Assembly: GCA_028829895.1 (NCBI GenBank)
Contig: CM054179.1
Coordinates: forward strand, 44,387,617-44,451,616
Length of the DNA: 64,000 nucleotides
Source of the DNA: Sinotaia quadrata
Taxonomy: Eukaryota > Mollusca > Gastropoda > Architaenioglossa > Viviparidae
Reading direction: 5' to 3'
The translations under genes and the position numbers were made by a program. The notes beneath the pieces were generated by a model. The model saw only the letters and a program-made list of their open reading frames with translations. It searched no databases and was not told the origin of the DNA. Below are positions 1 through 27,479 of this stretch, piece by piece (position 1 is the stretch's first letter; every line of letters begins with the position of its first letter).

Positions 1-654
1 TATACGCGTGAGTGCGACCTCCCAAAAAAAAAAAAAAATTAAAAAAAATGTCTCAGCTAACAGGGTCAGTGTATTTGAGCTAGTGCGTGTTGTGTGTGGG
101 CCTATACATGCGTGTGCGTGTGTGCGTTGTGTCAGAGATTTTTTTTTTCCTTTCGAAACTTTCAAAATGACGCTATCAGCAACCAGAACGACCGGGTTTT
201 CTGCAGACTGCTCCCCAAGGCGGATGGCGCCGGTCAACTAATGGTTGAGACAAACGTGCTGGAAAAAAAATGTTGGAACGAGAGAGTCGAAACGGATGGA
301 ACTGTCTCTCAATAACGTTTCTTTAAATTTTTTTTTTTACATAATACACGCAGACAGAATGGGATGATATAATGCAGCATTTCTCACTCCAATTAAATAA
401 TATATTTATTTTCTCTCGGAATTAAAATCTAGCTACATATATGTTGATATGTTCATAAAGCTTTCAAGTCCACGTGTAATTTACAGTGGAAACGTAACAT
501 TAAGAAACTGTAGAAGAAAATCTTGGTTTATAATACAACATATGTCGAGTTTTAAATTACTTGGTTTTTTTTTTTGCTTTATGTGATTAGGAAGAATAAC
601 CACTGTATAGTCACTGCTCGAATACTTGATGACGATGCAAATGAAAATGATAAA
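1..654. other. No gene recognised; low-complexity DNA
   Basis: Homopolymer A and T runs and a GT-rich patch near 95-130. The short open frames here have no recognisable protein content. Confidence 0.5.
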
Positions 655-1149
655 CATCAAATAGCAAATATATACTCCAGATACGAGAGTTACGAAACTC
701 ATCAAATAGCAAATATATACTCCAGATACGAGAGTTACGAAACTCATCAAATAGCAAATATATACTCCAGATACGAGAGTTACGAAACTCATCAAATAGC
801 AAATATATACTCCAGATACGAGAGTTACGAAACTCATCAAATAGCAAATATATACTCCAGATACGAGAGTTACGAAACTCATCAAATAGCAAATATATAC
901 TCCAGATACGAGAGTTACGAAACTCATCAAATAGCAAATATATACTCCAGATACGAGAGTTACGAAACTCATCAAATAGCAAATATATACTCCAGATACG
1001 AGAGTTACGAAACTCATCAAATAGCAAATATATACTCCAGATACGAGAGTTACGAAACTCATCAAATAGCAAATATATACTCCAGATACGAGAGTTACGA
1101 AACTCATCAAATAGCAAATATATACTCCAGATACGAGAGTTACGAAACT
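655..1149. repeat. 45-bp minisatellite, 11 perfect copies
   Basis: A 45-bp unit starting catcaaatagcaaatatata repeats 11 times with no differences seen (495 bp). Because 45 is divisible by 3, frames on both strands stay open, giving spurious ORFs of 168-211 aa with a 15-residue period. There are no unique spacers between copies, so it is not a CRISPR-like array. Confidence 0.97.
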
Positions 1150-1754
1150 CCCTATAGCGACGATCTACACCACGTCTCGCACGGTATCGTAAGAGTTAGG
1201 ATAAGATGAAAGTGATCTCCCCCTTCCTTGGCAAAACATGTATTCCAGTTCAGTTTGGAAGACGGTCAGCATCTTCTTGGAAATTAAGGAACCTTAATTG
1301 ACAGTGAAAATTCAGCAGAAATTAAGGAACCTTGACAGTAGAAATTAAACAGAAATTTAGAAACCTCGACAATGGACATTATGCAGAATTCAATCACTTA
1401 GTCAATCAATATCAGGTACGTCAATCGTTATACAATGGCCACTTTCGGTCATTCACCATGTCGCAAAATGCATTTGCAATCTTTTTTACTTTAACATTTT
1501 AAATTTACTGTTGCTCTTAAGACATTTAATTCACTATAAATAGTTTTTGAAAATAATAAACCTTTCTAACTATGTTTGAATTGTTCATCAATAAACGTCT
1601 TGAATTTTCATGTTGCATTGTGTTTCCCTTGTAGCACGACTATAGCCCAATCTGCTTTATGTAGAGAGGAAAGGCTTCACTGACCCACTTGCTGACCTAG
1701 TCTCGCACTTTGCATACGTGTGGGTCACACATTCACGCGTTCTAGTCTGAATCA

Positions 1755-1945
1755 GTGGTAGCATCTGCTCAGCAAAAGGTTTCGCCTATGTTTTCACACT
1801 ATGTGCCTGACCTAGTCAGTGATGACATCTCCTCAGCGAAAGGTAGGTTTCGCCTATGTATTCACGACATGTGCCTGACCTCGTCAGTGATGACATCTGT
1901 TCAGCAAAATATATCGCTGTTGCATTCACACTATGTGCCTGGTGC
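1755..1945. repeat. Imperfect ~67-bp tandem repeat, about 3 copies
   Basis: The phrases catctgctcagcaaaaggt and actatgtgcctgacctagtc recur about every 66-68 bp with substitutions and small indels. An open frame of about 100 aa across it has no recognisable domain. Confidence 0.75.
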
Positions 1946-2825
1946 AATCCATTTGTTCAGCAAAAGGTCTCATGGCATTTCCTGTGGGATGCTCACTTCA
2001 TCCATAACCGAGCAATGTAATTTTCGACAGGCACCACGTGACAAGTGCTTCTTCGTAAAGCAATTATAGGCACTCTGTTGTTGTCTCTGCTGCTCATTGT
2101 CAAAAGAAATGGTGGGGAATTCAGAAGCGGAAATCAGGAAGAAGACCACAGACATTTGAGAGACGATTGACAGTGTCAAGCAGTGAGCATACAGAGCCCG
2201 CCTCCCCCCCCCCCCAAAAAAAAAAAATAAATAAATAATAATAATAATTTTTTTTTTTAAATCACCTATGGTTTGTCACAGTCTAGAACTTGAAGTATCT
2301 ACGGCTGTATCTTCAAGAATGTATATCTTGTGCCTTACAGTTACACTCAGTTAAACTTGACATTCGATATAGCACTAGACTGACCATTCACCCACGTCCA
2401 ATACGCTAATTTCATGTTAATGTTAGGAATTATCCAATAAACCAATATTGATAACTAGAGCCTAAATTAGGACAGGGTCGTTAAAAAATAACCGGACATG
2501 TGACAACAGTGTTCTTGCCTGTTGTTTTGCTTTACTGACATATTAACTTCGGTCTACCCTTTTCTCACTTTCCGAGGAAACCAGTTCATTGAACTTCATT
2601 CATCAGGCAGTCGTTTCATTTCTTTTTTTTATTTTAGAAACCAGTCTATGCCTACAATTACCTATGCGAGATATAGTGAGCCTTGAGATCGTCCCACCGC
2701 TTTATCAATTATTTTGTCTAGTGTTTGGCCATTAATATTGTGGTTTGGTTTTTGTAACTATGCAGAGGGTTGTGAGGGCACAGAGTGCGGAACACAACAC
2801 TAAATATCTATAATGGAATTCTTCC

Positions 2826-2880
<55 letters not shown>

Positions 2881-2934
2881 CCTATCTGTCTGTCTGTCTA
2901 TCTGTCTATCTAAACTATCTATCTATCTATCTAC
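2826..2934. repeat. (TATC)n microsatellite
   Basis: Tetranucleotide TATC run, interrupted by TGTC variants near the 3' end. Confidence 0.97.
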
Positions 2935-3460
2935 AATGATCTTCAGTCGAAGTGATGTATTGAGCCTACACAGTAACACAGGTTAATTTAATTATTTGTC
3001 TTCTTTGCCAACGGAAGCATATGTTTTCTTAAGTAATTCCCGGTGAAACAGTGACGATTCATGTATAATTAACTCTTAGCATACTAAAATAAAAATGAAA
3101 ATTTAATTTTTCCTTTGCATATCACGTACGATGGGGTTTTTATTGCTTATTTCCTATTGCTGATCAAAGTCCTTAAGTAAATTGATCAAAATATACTAAA
3201 ATATAGCTAAACTGAATGAATGAAGATTTATGATTCAACAAAAATATTTAAATTTGAGGCAAAGAGCTAAATAATAAATCAACATACTATGTTATCTACA
3301 CAACAACAAAAAATCCGTAATTTGTTAAGTTCTCCGAGTATATAGGTGAGAAATGCCTCATTCAAGAACAGACCTGAGAAATCTCATGTATGTCCTAATC
3401 CAGGAAAGATGTAAAACTATGGAGAACAGCACACTGCCCAACCCAAATTACGTGTATCCT

Positions 3461-3463
<3 letters not shown>

Positions 3464-3556
<93 letters not shown>
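3464..3556. repeat. (GA)n microsatellite
   Basis: About 46 GA dinucleotides in an unbroken run. The Arg-Glu polypeptide read through it is an artefact of the repeat. Confidence 0.98.
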
Positions 3557-3558
<2 letters not shown>

Positions 3559-4850
3559 CACTATGTCACTTCAACTTGGCCTGGTTGTGGTACAGCCAGC
3601 CACAATGTGGAATAAGAGAAATAACTCTCAATACTGACAAAGTGAATCACTTCTGTCCCTTTGCTTCAACAGTCGTAAATCTAAGCCCTTGCACCTACTG
3701 ATTCTTGTTTCAACTACGGTACAACAATAACTTCTTTTTCATTTTTTTAAAAAAAGTCTATTCGACTGAGGTGCTGTCATACAGTCTAATGCAAAAATAG
3801 TTCAACTACAGACTCATTTGTAAAAGGGCAATAATAAGGGCCTGCACAGACGAAAGGATATGTTTGCTGGACACTGTTTTGCAGATCTCCCTACCTGACT
3901 GACAGTTATTTGACCTGAATCAGACCCTGGTCTAACTCGCACATTATGAAGTTAAAAGTGCCTTTCTAAAGTTAATATTAATGATGCTCTCTGCCAAAAG
4001 TGATTATCTAAAAGGCTTGTAATGATTCTTGTTCGTTTTTAAAACAGAGATGTTTGTCAATGGAAGTGACGAAACTTCAAACTCACTTTAACTGATTGAG
4101 CAATTAGTATTATTGTCGGTGAATTCCAAGCAGCAGTGACGAAATACCACGTTAAATAATACAATCGCCGAGGTCGAGTTGTGGGGCCTGAGAGTCAATC
4201 GACTTTATTTATTTTTAGTGATAACAGACAATATCGCCGTTACCTTGCTTGTGTCGTGCAAACGGTTAAGTTAGTAAACCTAAGAGGCCATAAGAGTATA
4301 TTGCTTCTACATATTAACTTGAAATCACGGACAGAAAACATTTTAGCAAGGGACTTGACACTCCGTTGTCAGGTGAAAGTTCAATCATCTGTGGTTCGAT
4401 GATGCATAATTAACTTCGGTGCTAAAGTTTTTGCGGTTCACTGGCTAATAAATTATGCTGCATTAAAATAATACAATTATTTCATCGACTGCGTAATTTA
4501 TTATACGAATCTAATTTTGATATTACTGAGTGAACCAAGAAAATGTATTCATGAAATCCGACTTTTCTTTTTTAAATCCAGCTTCCAGTCTCAAAGTCGA
4601 CAGTGTGGACTTTGCTCCAATATAGCCTGATTCAGTCAAGGCCGGAAACTCGGGCAATAAAATAGATTATGGATACAATGATTCATTAAGACAACAGTAT
4701 AATAGCGACGATATTTTAAACTTTATTTATCGAAGAATCTGGGGGAAATTTCTCAGGCAAACATAACATACATAGAATACCAGAAGTACCAAGTATTATC
4801 CAGCTTTGACCATTGACAAGGGTCTTAACTCTAATTACTTTCCTAAAAAC
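3557..4850. other. Upstream flank and presumed 5' UTR/promoter of AGPS
   Basis: No coding content recognised. The AGPS transcription start must lie in or upstream of this stretch, but I see no convincing TATA box. In the AGPS frame, a stop at 4773-4775 is followed by no ATG before 4851, which supports 4851 as the start codon unless an upstream exon exists. Confidence 0.4.
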
Positions 4851-18984
<14,134 letters not shown>

Positions 18985-19554
18985 ATGTTGTTGCAAACTG
19001 AACATGTTTGGTAGTTGTTTGCTTAAATGGCTGTTGTTGTTGTTTAATTATGGCACATTGATCAATAGTGAGTTTCTTTCTAGTGTGTCTGTGAAATGTT
19101 TTATGAGAACAATGAATCTTTAGATGTGTACATGGGGTGAAATAGCTTCCTTTTTTGTTTCTACTTTTTAATACACATTTTGAAAATACCACAGGTGTTA
19201 AGAAAAATATACTAATTTCCAAATTAGCAGTTAAAATTACTTTTAAATAGTTATTCTTCAAAACTTCAGTGTAAAAGTTCATTATTACTAATATACAGTA
19301 ATCAATTTAAAATCTTTTTCTTTCTTCCTGCTCTTCTGACTTGTATGACAGGCGAAAATATGCAAGGAATTGTAGTTAATCATCAGGCAACATTATCAAT
19401 TCTATCCAGCCTGATGTAGCTTTTATTTTAAAAGGCAATCCATGTTTCTGAATCTTAGTTTATTTAGCACATCACTTTTAGCTATGAGAGATTAAATCAT
19501 GTCACAATTCTTCTGCAATTATGCATTACAAGCATATTTCAAATGAAGCTTTTG

Positions 19555-19560
19555 AATAAA
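19555..19560 (+). terminator. Candidate AGPS polyadenylation signal AATAAA
   Basis: First AATAAA I see downstream of the stop codon, about 570 nt into the presumed 3' UTR. It is unsupported by transcript data, and variant hexamers occur throughout this AT-rich DNA. Confidence 0.35.
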
Positions 19561-20351
19561 TCACGTAAATTGTACTATCCGTTATCATTGTTGATGCATT
19601 ATGTAAATCTCATAAATAATATAATTTTTACCACTTCTGTGGTTTGGACCATATAGATCACATAAATGCAAAGTTCTTTTTTTTTTCATTTCACATGAAA
19701 CATTTAGCTTCAACAACTTTTGTTACATTGAAAATCAAGAGATATTAATTCACCAGTGATTATAAATACCTGAGATTCAAAATGTCCTCAGAAATTTCAA
19801 ATCACCTTGGCTTTTGAAATTATTTAGTAATTAGAAACAAATTCATTAGGCACTATACAAAAGATAATGTTTCGCGCCACTGCATGAAATGGGTTGCAAC
19901 AGCACAAGTGAAGTCCAACATGATGATATTCCAGGAAGAAAAAGGAGAGAAACGAGCAGAACATTGAGAAAGAGAGAAAAAAAGAATTTAGACAGAATTA
20001 TCAAGAGAATAAACAAAACTACATTTCATGAAGAAATAAGTATTATTAAACTGTAATACTTAGCCTGTCAGTTATTCCCAATTAACTTACCTACTAATTC
20101 AGACACTAGTTGCCTGGCAGTATTATTTTTAATCAACTGTTGTAGTTATTCTTGGTTGCTTGATGTGCAAGTTTAGGTAAGCTGTTGGTTGCATATAAGT
20201 TTACTTTTATTTACTGATTTATAGATGCATTAATTAAATCTGAAATACTTAATCAAAATCTTAATCTTCCAATTTGCTTTAATTATTTTACACTTGAACT
20301 CTTTGTAGAGAGATGCAGTGAGTATGTAAAAGGCAAATAGATAGGTGGACC

Positions 20352-20545
20352 AAGAGACAGACATTAAGAGTGTTAAAGTAGATAGATGGACCACTAGAGT
20401 GTCAGAGACTAGAGACAGACATTGATAGTGTTAAAGTAGACAGATGGACCACTAGAGTGTCAGAGACTAGGAGACAGACATTGAGAGTGTTAAAGTAGAT
20501 AGATGGACCACTAGAGTGTCAGAGACTAGGAGACAGACATTGAGA
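20352..20545. repeat. ~59-bp imperfect tandem repeat, about 3.3 copies
   Basis: gagacagacattgagagtgt and gatagatggaccactagagt alternate at about 59-bp spacing, then decay into GA-rich sequence to about 20650. Confidence 0.85.
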
Positions 20546-20964
20546 GAGACAAATAGATAGACAATGAGAGTATCAGACTGAGAGTCAGATATTGAGTGTT
20601 AGAGGTAAGTAAAGAGACAGACAGTGAGAATGTCTGAAAGATAAAGATACGAAGAAGAGATAGACTTGTGAAGACAAATGAGAGAACAAAGAGATGAAGA
20701 GAAAAGTTACAAGAAACATTGAAGGAACTGGAAGTTTCTTACAACACTACCTCTTTACAGACTAGCTCTAGTTATTTGCAAAACTAAATAAATATACCAG
20801 AATCAAACATTTTGCAAAATAGAGCAGAAATGCATAATGAAATGTATTAGCATACTCTAGTACGTAAATTGTCTTCATGGCATAATTAGTTTTTTTTTAT
20901 TTCTTTTAATTTTTCCTACAAGAAAAATCTAGCATGGGCTATTTTCATTTGGGGTTTCCTAGTA

Positions 20965-21374
20965 GGAAAAGTTAAAATAAATTATGGAACCAAGCTACTT
21001 CAAGTTTTGTTTTGACCTATCATGTTTGTTGTTTTATATGTTTATTTTAAGACATAAAACCATTTGAACATTTGTATACATATAATTATTGTATAATAAA
21101 TACCCCTTTGTCTTCCTTAATACATGGTACAAATGTGATTACATGAATCATGCAAACTATAACAAAGTATAATTCATTTCCAAAATATAACTGACCATTA
21201 TATTTGCTCATTTCAACAAAAACATTTTAAGGGCACATACACAACTAAGCATGATATTCCAAATCTAACAACAGATTATTCTTATCTAAATCAGAGACAA
21301 TATGTGTACCAAATTTGAAAGCTGTAGCATGAAAAGAAATTTTTTTTGTTCTTTGCGTGTAGTAATGTGGCCTT
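20965..21374 (-). repeat. Dispersed repeat, inverted relative to copies in the accessory region
   Basis: 20965-21245 is the reverse complement of 48159-48428 and 49050-49319. The adjoining 21246-21374 is a diverged reverse complement of 53693-53825 and, more weakly, 54420-54545. The parts occur separately downstream, so this copy may be closer to the ancestral arrangement. No coding capacity recognised. Confidence 0.8.
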
Positions 21375-22894
21375 AAGTTCTAAGAAATTACTCGAAATTT
21401 ATAAATGCAATTCAAAAAAATTGCAAAATTATTTTTGTCTAACAAATGTTTACTGATTTGATGAATGTAGGGGTGGGAGATCAACCAGATAATTTTTATA
21501 AATCCATCATCTCTACAAAGTGTTCAAATTACATGTAATAAATATATTATAATATAGTGTATTTTGAAAGAATATGTGAACCTAAATGAAAATCATTTAC
21601 AATAGCAAATATTGATTTTGTGCAAACCAAGAAATTAGTAGCCCCTCCCCTTTATGAGTTATGTCATCTCATCCTTCATTACTTTGGTTGATTTCTTAAG
21701 AATGTGGAGATACATGTATATGCTGTTTGTTGTAGATTTCTAATTTCCTGACTAGTCACCTTCTTTTATCACACATTTTGTATTATGATTTTCTTTTGAA
21801 TCCCAGACAGTCAGGAATATGCTACAGAAATAGATATAAGACTTATGAAAAATATTAAATGTTAGGTATATAAATCCACTATAGTAATATAAGTTAGATA
21901 TATGAATCTACTATATTAATATATACTGGATTTATAAAATATGTTTGATATCTAAATCCCAAAATTAAAAAAAATATTAAGATTCACTAATGAAATGATG
22001 AAGAATTTTAAAATCAGAATGAATAAAATTTAATATAGAAAATTTCAGTTCTGACCATGATTATAAGGTAAGAATGAAATTAATATATTTCCATCTACAA
22101 TTAATTAAAAATAATGAATCATAACTAATATGTCTACTTCTAATTTAAAGTTATTTTAATTCAGTTTCCAAAGGGTCTAGCTGATGTGATCCACTACAAA
22201 TTGCTGTTTTTTAAATCTGATTTAAGAAACACAGAGCAAAATCTCTAAAACACAATATTTTCTTTTCTGATGAACTTTTTTCAAATGATTTTGCATGACA
22301 CCTAACAACAACAAAAATTAATTAATAATTATATGATTTTCCACAGAAAAGTCTGTAAATTTCAAATTTAACTTTGACTTATTTTTTTTTATAATGCTAA
22401 ACTTTGATATCCTTGTAGTTCTTTAAATAAAATTTGTATTCATTGAAGAAAAAAGTTCTCATCAACAAAGTTAAATCTAATGTCATTGGGCCTAGTATAT
22501 CATGTAACAGTAAAATAAAACATAATGATACTATAGGCTAGCATTTTATCTGACATCATTTAAAGAAACTTTACACATCTATCATTTTGATATAGTATAA
22601 TTCTATTCATATTTATGTATAGTAGAAATCTGTAGTTACTAAGACTTATGAAAAGTGAAAACTAATGCCTTCAACTGTTCAAGGAACATTTCAATGGTCT
22701 GATAAAGAAAATATTGCCATTGTGACATTGTATTCACATTTTACAAATGACAACACAAAATAAATTAAAATCTTACTGTTGATTTCACTTAGCATGATAT
22801 GCAAAATTGAATAACATAAGTTTTTTTAAAAATTATATTTTTTGTAAATTTGGTAGTTAGATGTTTCAGTAAAATACTAAAAACATTATAAATT

Positions 22895-23215
22895 TCCTAC
22901 TTGTGTTTAAGAGAGTGTTCAAAATTTTCTTATTACAATTTCCTATTGAAGAGAGTGCGCCAAATTGTCTTATTACAATTTACTATTTAAGTGAGCGCAC
23001 CAAATTGTTTTATTACAATTTCCCACTTGTGTGTCTGAGTGCGCCAAATTGTCTTATTACAATTTACTATTTAAGTGAGCGCACCAAATTGTTTTATTAC
23101 AATTTACTATTTAAGTGAGCGCACCAAATTGTTTTATTACAATTTCCCACTTGTGTGTCTGAGAGTGTGCCAAATTGTCTTATTACAATTTCCCATTTAA
23201 GAGGGTGCCAAAAAG
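22895..23215. repeat. ~42-48-bp imperfect tandem repeat, about 7 copies
   Basis: The core gcgccaaattgtcttattac alternates with spacers of two types (tttactatttaagtgagc and ttcccacttgtgtgtctga), so the array has mixed unit types. Confidence 0.85.
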
Positions 23216-25674
23216 TCTTATTATAATTCCCTATTTAAAGACCAAACATGCCCAATTATTACAATTTCATATTTGTGTTTATCTGATTACAATTTTTAAT
23301 TTATGCTCAACAGTCTACTGAGTGTCAAATTATTTAATGTAATTATGTATATAGTTTTAAAACTTAGGACATAAGTGAACATTTTATATAAGCAAGATTT
23401 TAAAACCAAATATTTTGTTTTATAAATTTTAGAAATGTGATTGTTGGGACCAAGGAATATTGTTTGATTAAAGACGTGTTAAAATTAAAATAAATTCAAC
23501 ATAACATGATCATGCTGTATTATAAATTATGTAACAACACACATAATGGATTGTTCATAAGCAAATATAGTTGACATATTATTAAGAACATTTTTTTAAA
23601 TGTAAAAGTAATTTTAAAAACAGGAAAAAGTACAAATATAATTTACTACTCTTTTTCTAAACAACAGTTATCCAAGATCTTCTTCCTTTGTCCTATTTAT
23701 ATTCTTGATTAGAAGAATATTTATTTATTTCAGGTACCAGAATCCACAGTTACCTACACCAATTGTTTATTCAATCCCAAATGATAACTAATTGAGCATG
23801 CCAATAATGTTTACAATCAAATACCTGACAGAAAGTCTGTATGTGTAATGTGTTGGTATTTTGTTACCTTCTATATTTATAAGTTATAGAGAAGATATTT
23901 TTATTTTAATTAATACTTTTAACAACTTTGTCGCTATAAGAACATTGTCATATAATAGTTAAATTCACATACATGACAGAAATTAAAAGCATGATAAGTT
24001 TTGTTAAATGTCATTTGCAGTATAAGGTCTTTAGATATCAACCAGTGAGAAGTTGTTTAATTAGTTATTTTAATAACTACCATGATTTACACACTTATTC
24101 ATCATGAGTAGAAATTACAAAAAATATGACTTGAGACAGATAAATTCTTATGTATAAAAAAAGAAAGAAAGCATTATGAGTACAGGTATTTTTGTGTTTA
24201 TGACATTTGTATTATTAAGAAAATAAATGTATTTATTTTAATAACCCCTATAGTGAACAACTTCGTCACCATTTATGATATAAGGTTTAAAAATTAAAAC
24301 ACAATTGACTTTCATGGCCATATAATTGTGATCCAAATTAGGAATAAAATGTTTTAAAACAGTAATATAAAAAGTATAGTATAAAATGTACATGCAACTT
24401 ACATGTGCACTTTCATACATCTCTAACAGAACTACTCTGAGATGTGCACCAGATATGAGATAGAGAACAAAGGATGATGACAAAAGTGCTTTCAGAGCTT
24501 TTATGAAAAATGTCATTATGTGAATAGGTTTGAATTCTAGAATCAGTATCTTTTTTCGGGTGACAGAACTATAATTTGTGAAAGAACATTGATCATAAGT
24601 TTTTTGGTTTTCATGAGAAGTATTCTAAAGATACAGGTTTTAGAAAAAGAGTAGATGTCAAGGTGAATTGTATACAGGTGATGCTGGACAGATTCTTTGG
24701 GCTGGAGTCAGTCCATGAAATCTTAACAAAAAGAGACATTGTTTGATTTAATACAGGCAGCCAGTTTAGGGAGTGAAGAAGAGGAATGTGTTTGATTTAC
24801 AGGGTCTCTTTCTGAGATCTGAGCACTGTATTTGAAACGTGAAATTTCTTCAGCAGACATTGCAGTAAACCAGAGAGAAAAGAAATGCAGTAACCAAATC
24901 TTGACTGTTTTATAGTTTTAATGAAAACATGAGAGTTTCTGTAGTTTTGATTAAGACATGTTTGCAAATTTATAATAATAATAAGATCTAAACAAAATCT
25001 CTGCATGCATCTTTAAAAAGCTTAAGTCAAAACATCAAAACTGAATGAACAGATATAGAAAATAAAAATTAAAAGGAGAAAAGAAACAAAATAAAAAAGA
25101 GCAAATATTTGTTTGCACATGATTTATTCCCAGGTTAAAAAAAAAAAAAAAAAGTACAATGTACACATTTTCATTAAACGAGTATACAAATTATACATAG
25201 TTTTTTAAAATTTTATATAACAATATACAAACTCCAATTGATTTGGCATAACATAAAATTACACATCAGGATACTGGAAAAATATCTAATTAGTATAAAA
25301 CATTATATAACCTGTAGTCAAATTTTAATGCTTCAGTCTTTATTATTTGTTTAATATAAAATATCAAATGCTACAAATGCCATCAATTCTCAATAAATTC
25401 AGACTTGTAACATCAAACTACAGTGTGCATTAAAGGATTTATTTTATTGTAAACATCATAGTAATTCAACAAATACACACAAGGAACATATAAACTTATA
25501 AATGAATTGTGCAGACCATAAATCATGAATATTTTTTGTTATTTGATATTTTTTCTTCAAATTAAGCAGGTTTATTATTACTGATGTCTAAAAAAAAAAG
25601 GGGAGGAAAAATAATTTTACTTTTATTATTATTATTATGGGATATACACTGATGTCCACCTAATGCTGGAAATA

Positions 25675-25675
<1 letters not shown>

Positions 25676-25706
<31 letters not shown>
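25676..25706. repeat. (TA)n microsatellite
   Basis: Alternating TA run of about 15 dinucleotides. Confidence 0.95.
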
Positions 25707-25710
<4 letters not shown>

Positions 25711-25893
25711 GTGGGATAACAAAAATATTGTGATTACCATAAAGTATTACTGTTGTATCTAAATTAATAAGTAGTTATATATTTGCAATTAAATTTTTAA
25801 AGTGAAATGGGATGAACTCATTAACTTTAAAGATGAGATGGTAATTACTGAGGTCTCTGTGTATGCTAATAAAATTATTTTAAACATCTATTG

Positions 25894-26216
25894 CAGTGTT
25901 TCTCAAACTTTCTTAGCTTGCGGCACATTGTTTCACCATGTGGCACATTATGGTACACCTATATAGTAGGTGGCAGCACTTTACTAGAGGAAGTACCCCT
26001 ACCAAGGTCGATTAGATGAATTGTAGAAGAGAAATGACTCAAATGACCTGAACCCCAGTGGTGGTTTTATGAACCAATCAACACTAATCACAAATGTAGA
26101 AACAGTCAGTCATTGAATAGTGGTTGTGTGCTTACTCTGCAGTTCATTGTTTATTAAGTCGCAACATTTTGTGGTTGTGATTTATATTTTTGTTTAATAT
26201 GGAGAAGTTTTTTTAG
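25894..26216 (+). mobile_element. Left end of a hAT-type transposon, truncated
   Basis: Starts cagtgtttctcaaacttt followed by gcggcacattg, typical of hAT/ZBED-type termini. About 305 bp inside, ATG at 26199 opens a reading MEKFF then a stop, like the MxKF start of ZBED-type hAT transposases. The coding part is lost where an LTR-like fragment begins at about 26217. The terminus is matched in inverted orientation near 61917. Confidence 0.55.
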
Positions 26217-26386
26217 TTAATTAGTTGGCAGACTGTACCAGGGTTTAACCTAGTCGCTCTTGTGACCACAGAACGACAAAAGAACCCTGTTGGGTGACTG
26301 CGTGTGGATTGTAAGAAAGAATTATTAATTTGTGTATTAAGTATAGATTAAGAATATTATAAATTAATGATTAACAATTCACAGAG
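26217..26386 (+). mobile_element. LTR fragment related to the LTR at 52855
   Basis: From ttagttggcagactgtacca to aacaattcaca it parallels the 3' two-thirds of 52855-53092, with clear divergence (for example gggtgactg and attattaatttgtgta shared). The 5' third is missing. Confidence 0.55.
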
Positions 26387-26776
26387 AGCCCCCAAAGTGC
26401 TGACTACTTCTGACTCAGCAGATTTTATGGAAAAGTTGAAGAAAGGAATAAAATGGGGGAAAATAGAATAACTGGCAGAGAGGTACCAGACTTTACAGCT
26501 AGAAGGGAGACGAAAAATTCCTCCTTTTTCACTCCTCATTATCCAAATCAATTCACAAATGAAGAGAGAAAAATAATTTTAGAAATAAATATAAGAAAAG
26601 GAAGGAATAAGAGCAACAAAAGACAGAAAAATTTAAACTGCTCCAAAATTCCTCCTTTTTCTCTCCTAGTCGCATCCTGTGTACAGGATGTGAAGGCAAG
26701 CCATCTGTACATTTTTCCGTTGACAAAAGAGAAAGTTCAATGACTTGGATTTCATTTCCGTTGTGCTTGGTAAGCA
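26387..26776. repeat. Diverged copy of a segment of the 3022-bp unit
   Basis: Matches about 29565-29945 of the array unit, including the inverted motif tcctgtgtacagga and the cttggatttcatttccgttg stretch. It lies outside the array and is joined to a different downstream sequence. Confidence 0.8.
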
Positions 26777-26894
26777 CAAAAATATATTAGAAAAATATAT
26801 TTAAAAAAATAGAGTCAGAGCAACTAAAGATACTCGAAAGTTTCTTGTATTGCCTGCTAAAAACAACAAGATTACAAGACAACCCCCCACCTGA
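26777..26894 (+). pseudogene. C-terminal half of a linker-histone-like gene (type B relative)
   Basis: Reads KNILEKYI, an in-frame stop, then KNRVRATKDTRKFLVLP. This matches the second half of the 110-aa type B ORF (KNILERYIMKNRVRSTKDN) and differs at several residues. The N-terminal half is replaced by the repeat at 26387-26776, as also happens in the array units. Confidence 0.65.
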
Positions 26895-27261
26895 GGGATT
26901 ACAAAATATATTCAGAATTTTTTTTAAGTTTTTTTAAAAAATATATCCAGGTTTCTACATTTGTTAATTTTCTTCTTCTTTACGATTTCTTTTCCCCACA
27001 GGAATTGCATGGAAACTTTTCAACTTCTTGATGTTCTCAGTTTCTGTAGAGTTCCTGTGGGGCCTTCCTCCTTACTCTGTTCTAGGAGGGTAGTAATGTT
27101 AAAAAAAAAATGTGGAAGATATATGGAAATTATATAATTAGTTTTCCACTTGCCTGTCATTGTCTACAGTTTACTTGCATGCTTTATTCGCATGTCAGTT
27201 ATTGTATTGTTTTTCCTAGGAATTGTGTTAATATATTTATAGAATTTTTTTTTTAAATGTA

Positions 27262-27362
27262 CTTGCGTAGCAGTAGGTATAACAATACTAGATTAACAAG
27301 GTGGCCCCTGCTACTACAAGAATGTAACTTTGTAGTCGAGCACATCCTGGGCAAAGAAAACT
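27262..27362 (+). pseudogene. Ty3/gypsy RNase H fragment
   Basis: Reads RYNNTRLTRWPLLLQECNFV then VEHILGKEN, the end of the gypsy RNase H and connection domain. After this the expected ADALSR-like motif appears only with a frameshift (LALTQH). It is closely related to the fragment at 50171-50401. Confidence 0.75.
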
Positions 27363-27479
27363 CGGGCTGGCGCTGACGCAACATGCAATTAATGCTCTAT
27401 GATCAAATCTGAAAAGGCAGAAAGTACAGTATATTGATAACGATTTGATTTTTTTTGTGTAACTTCGTGATGAAGTAAA

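Larger units (their letters stand above)
18985..25893. other. AGPS 3' flank; no gene recognised
   Basis: AT-rich DNA apart from the repeats listed separately. Open frames up to about 100 aa are AT-biased and share nothing with known families that I can recognise. Confidence 0.55.

Noticed and set aside
655..1149. CRISPR-like array
   Set aside because: No unique spacers, eukaryotic context, no cas genes.
481..1209. Repeat proteins of 168-211 aa on both strands
   Set aside because: Pure consequence of a 45-bp tandem repeat; three frames open at once, no spacing or start features of a gene.
3353..3701. Arg-Glu repeat protein
   Set aside because: Translation of a GA microsatellite.
4806..4850. 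Upstream extension of AGPS from TTG at 4806
   Set aside because: No ATG in the extension and a stop precedes it; the ATG at 4851 has a good context. The extension also provides no PTS2.
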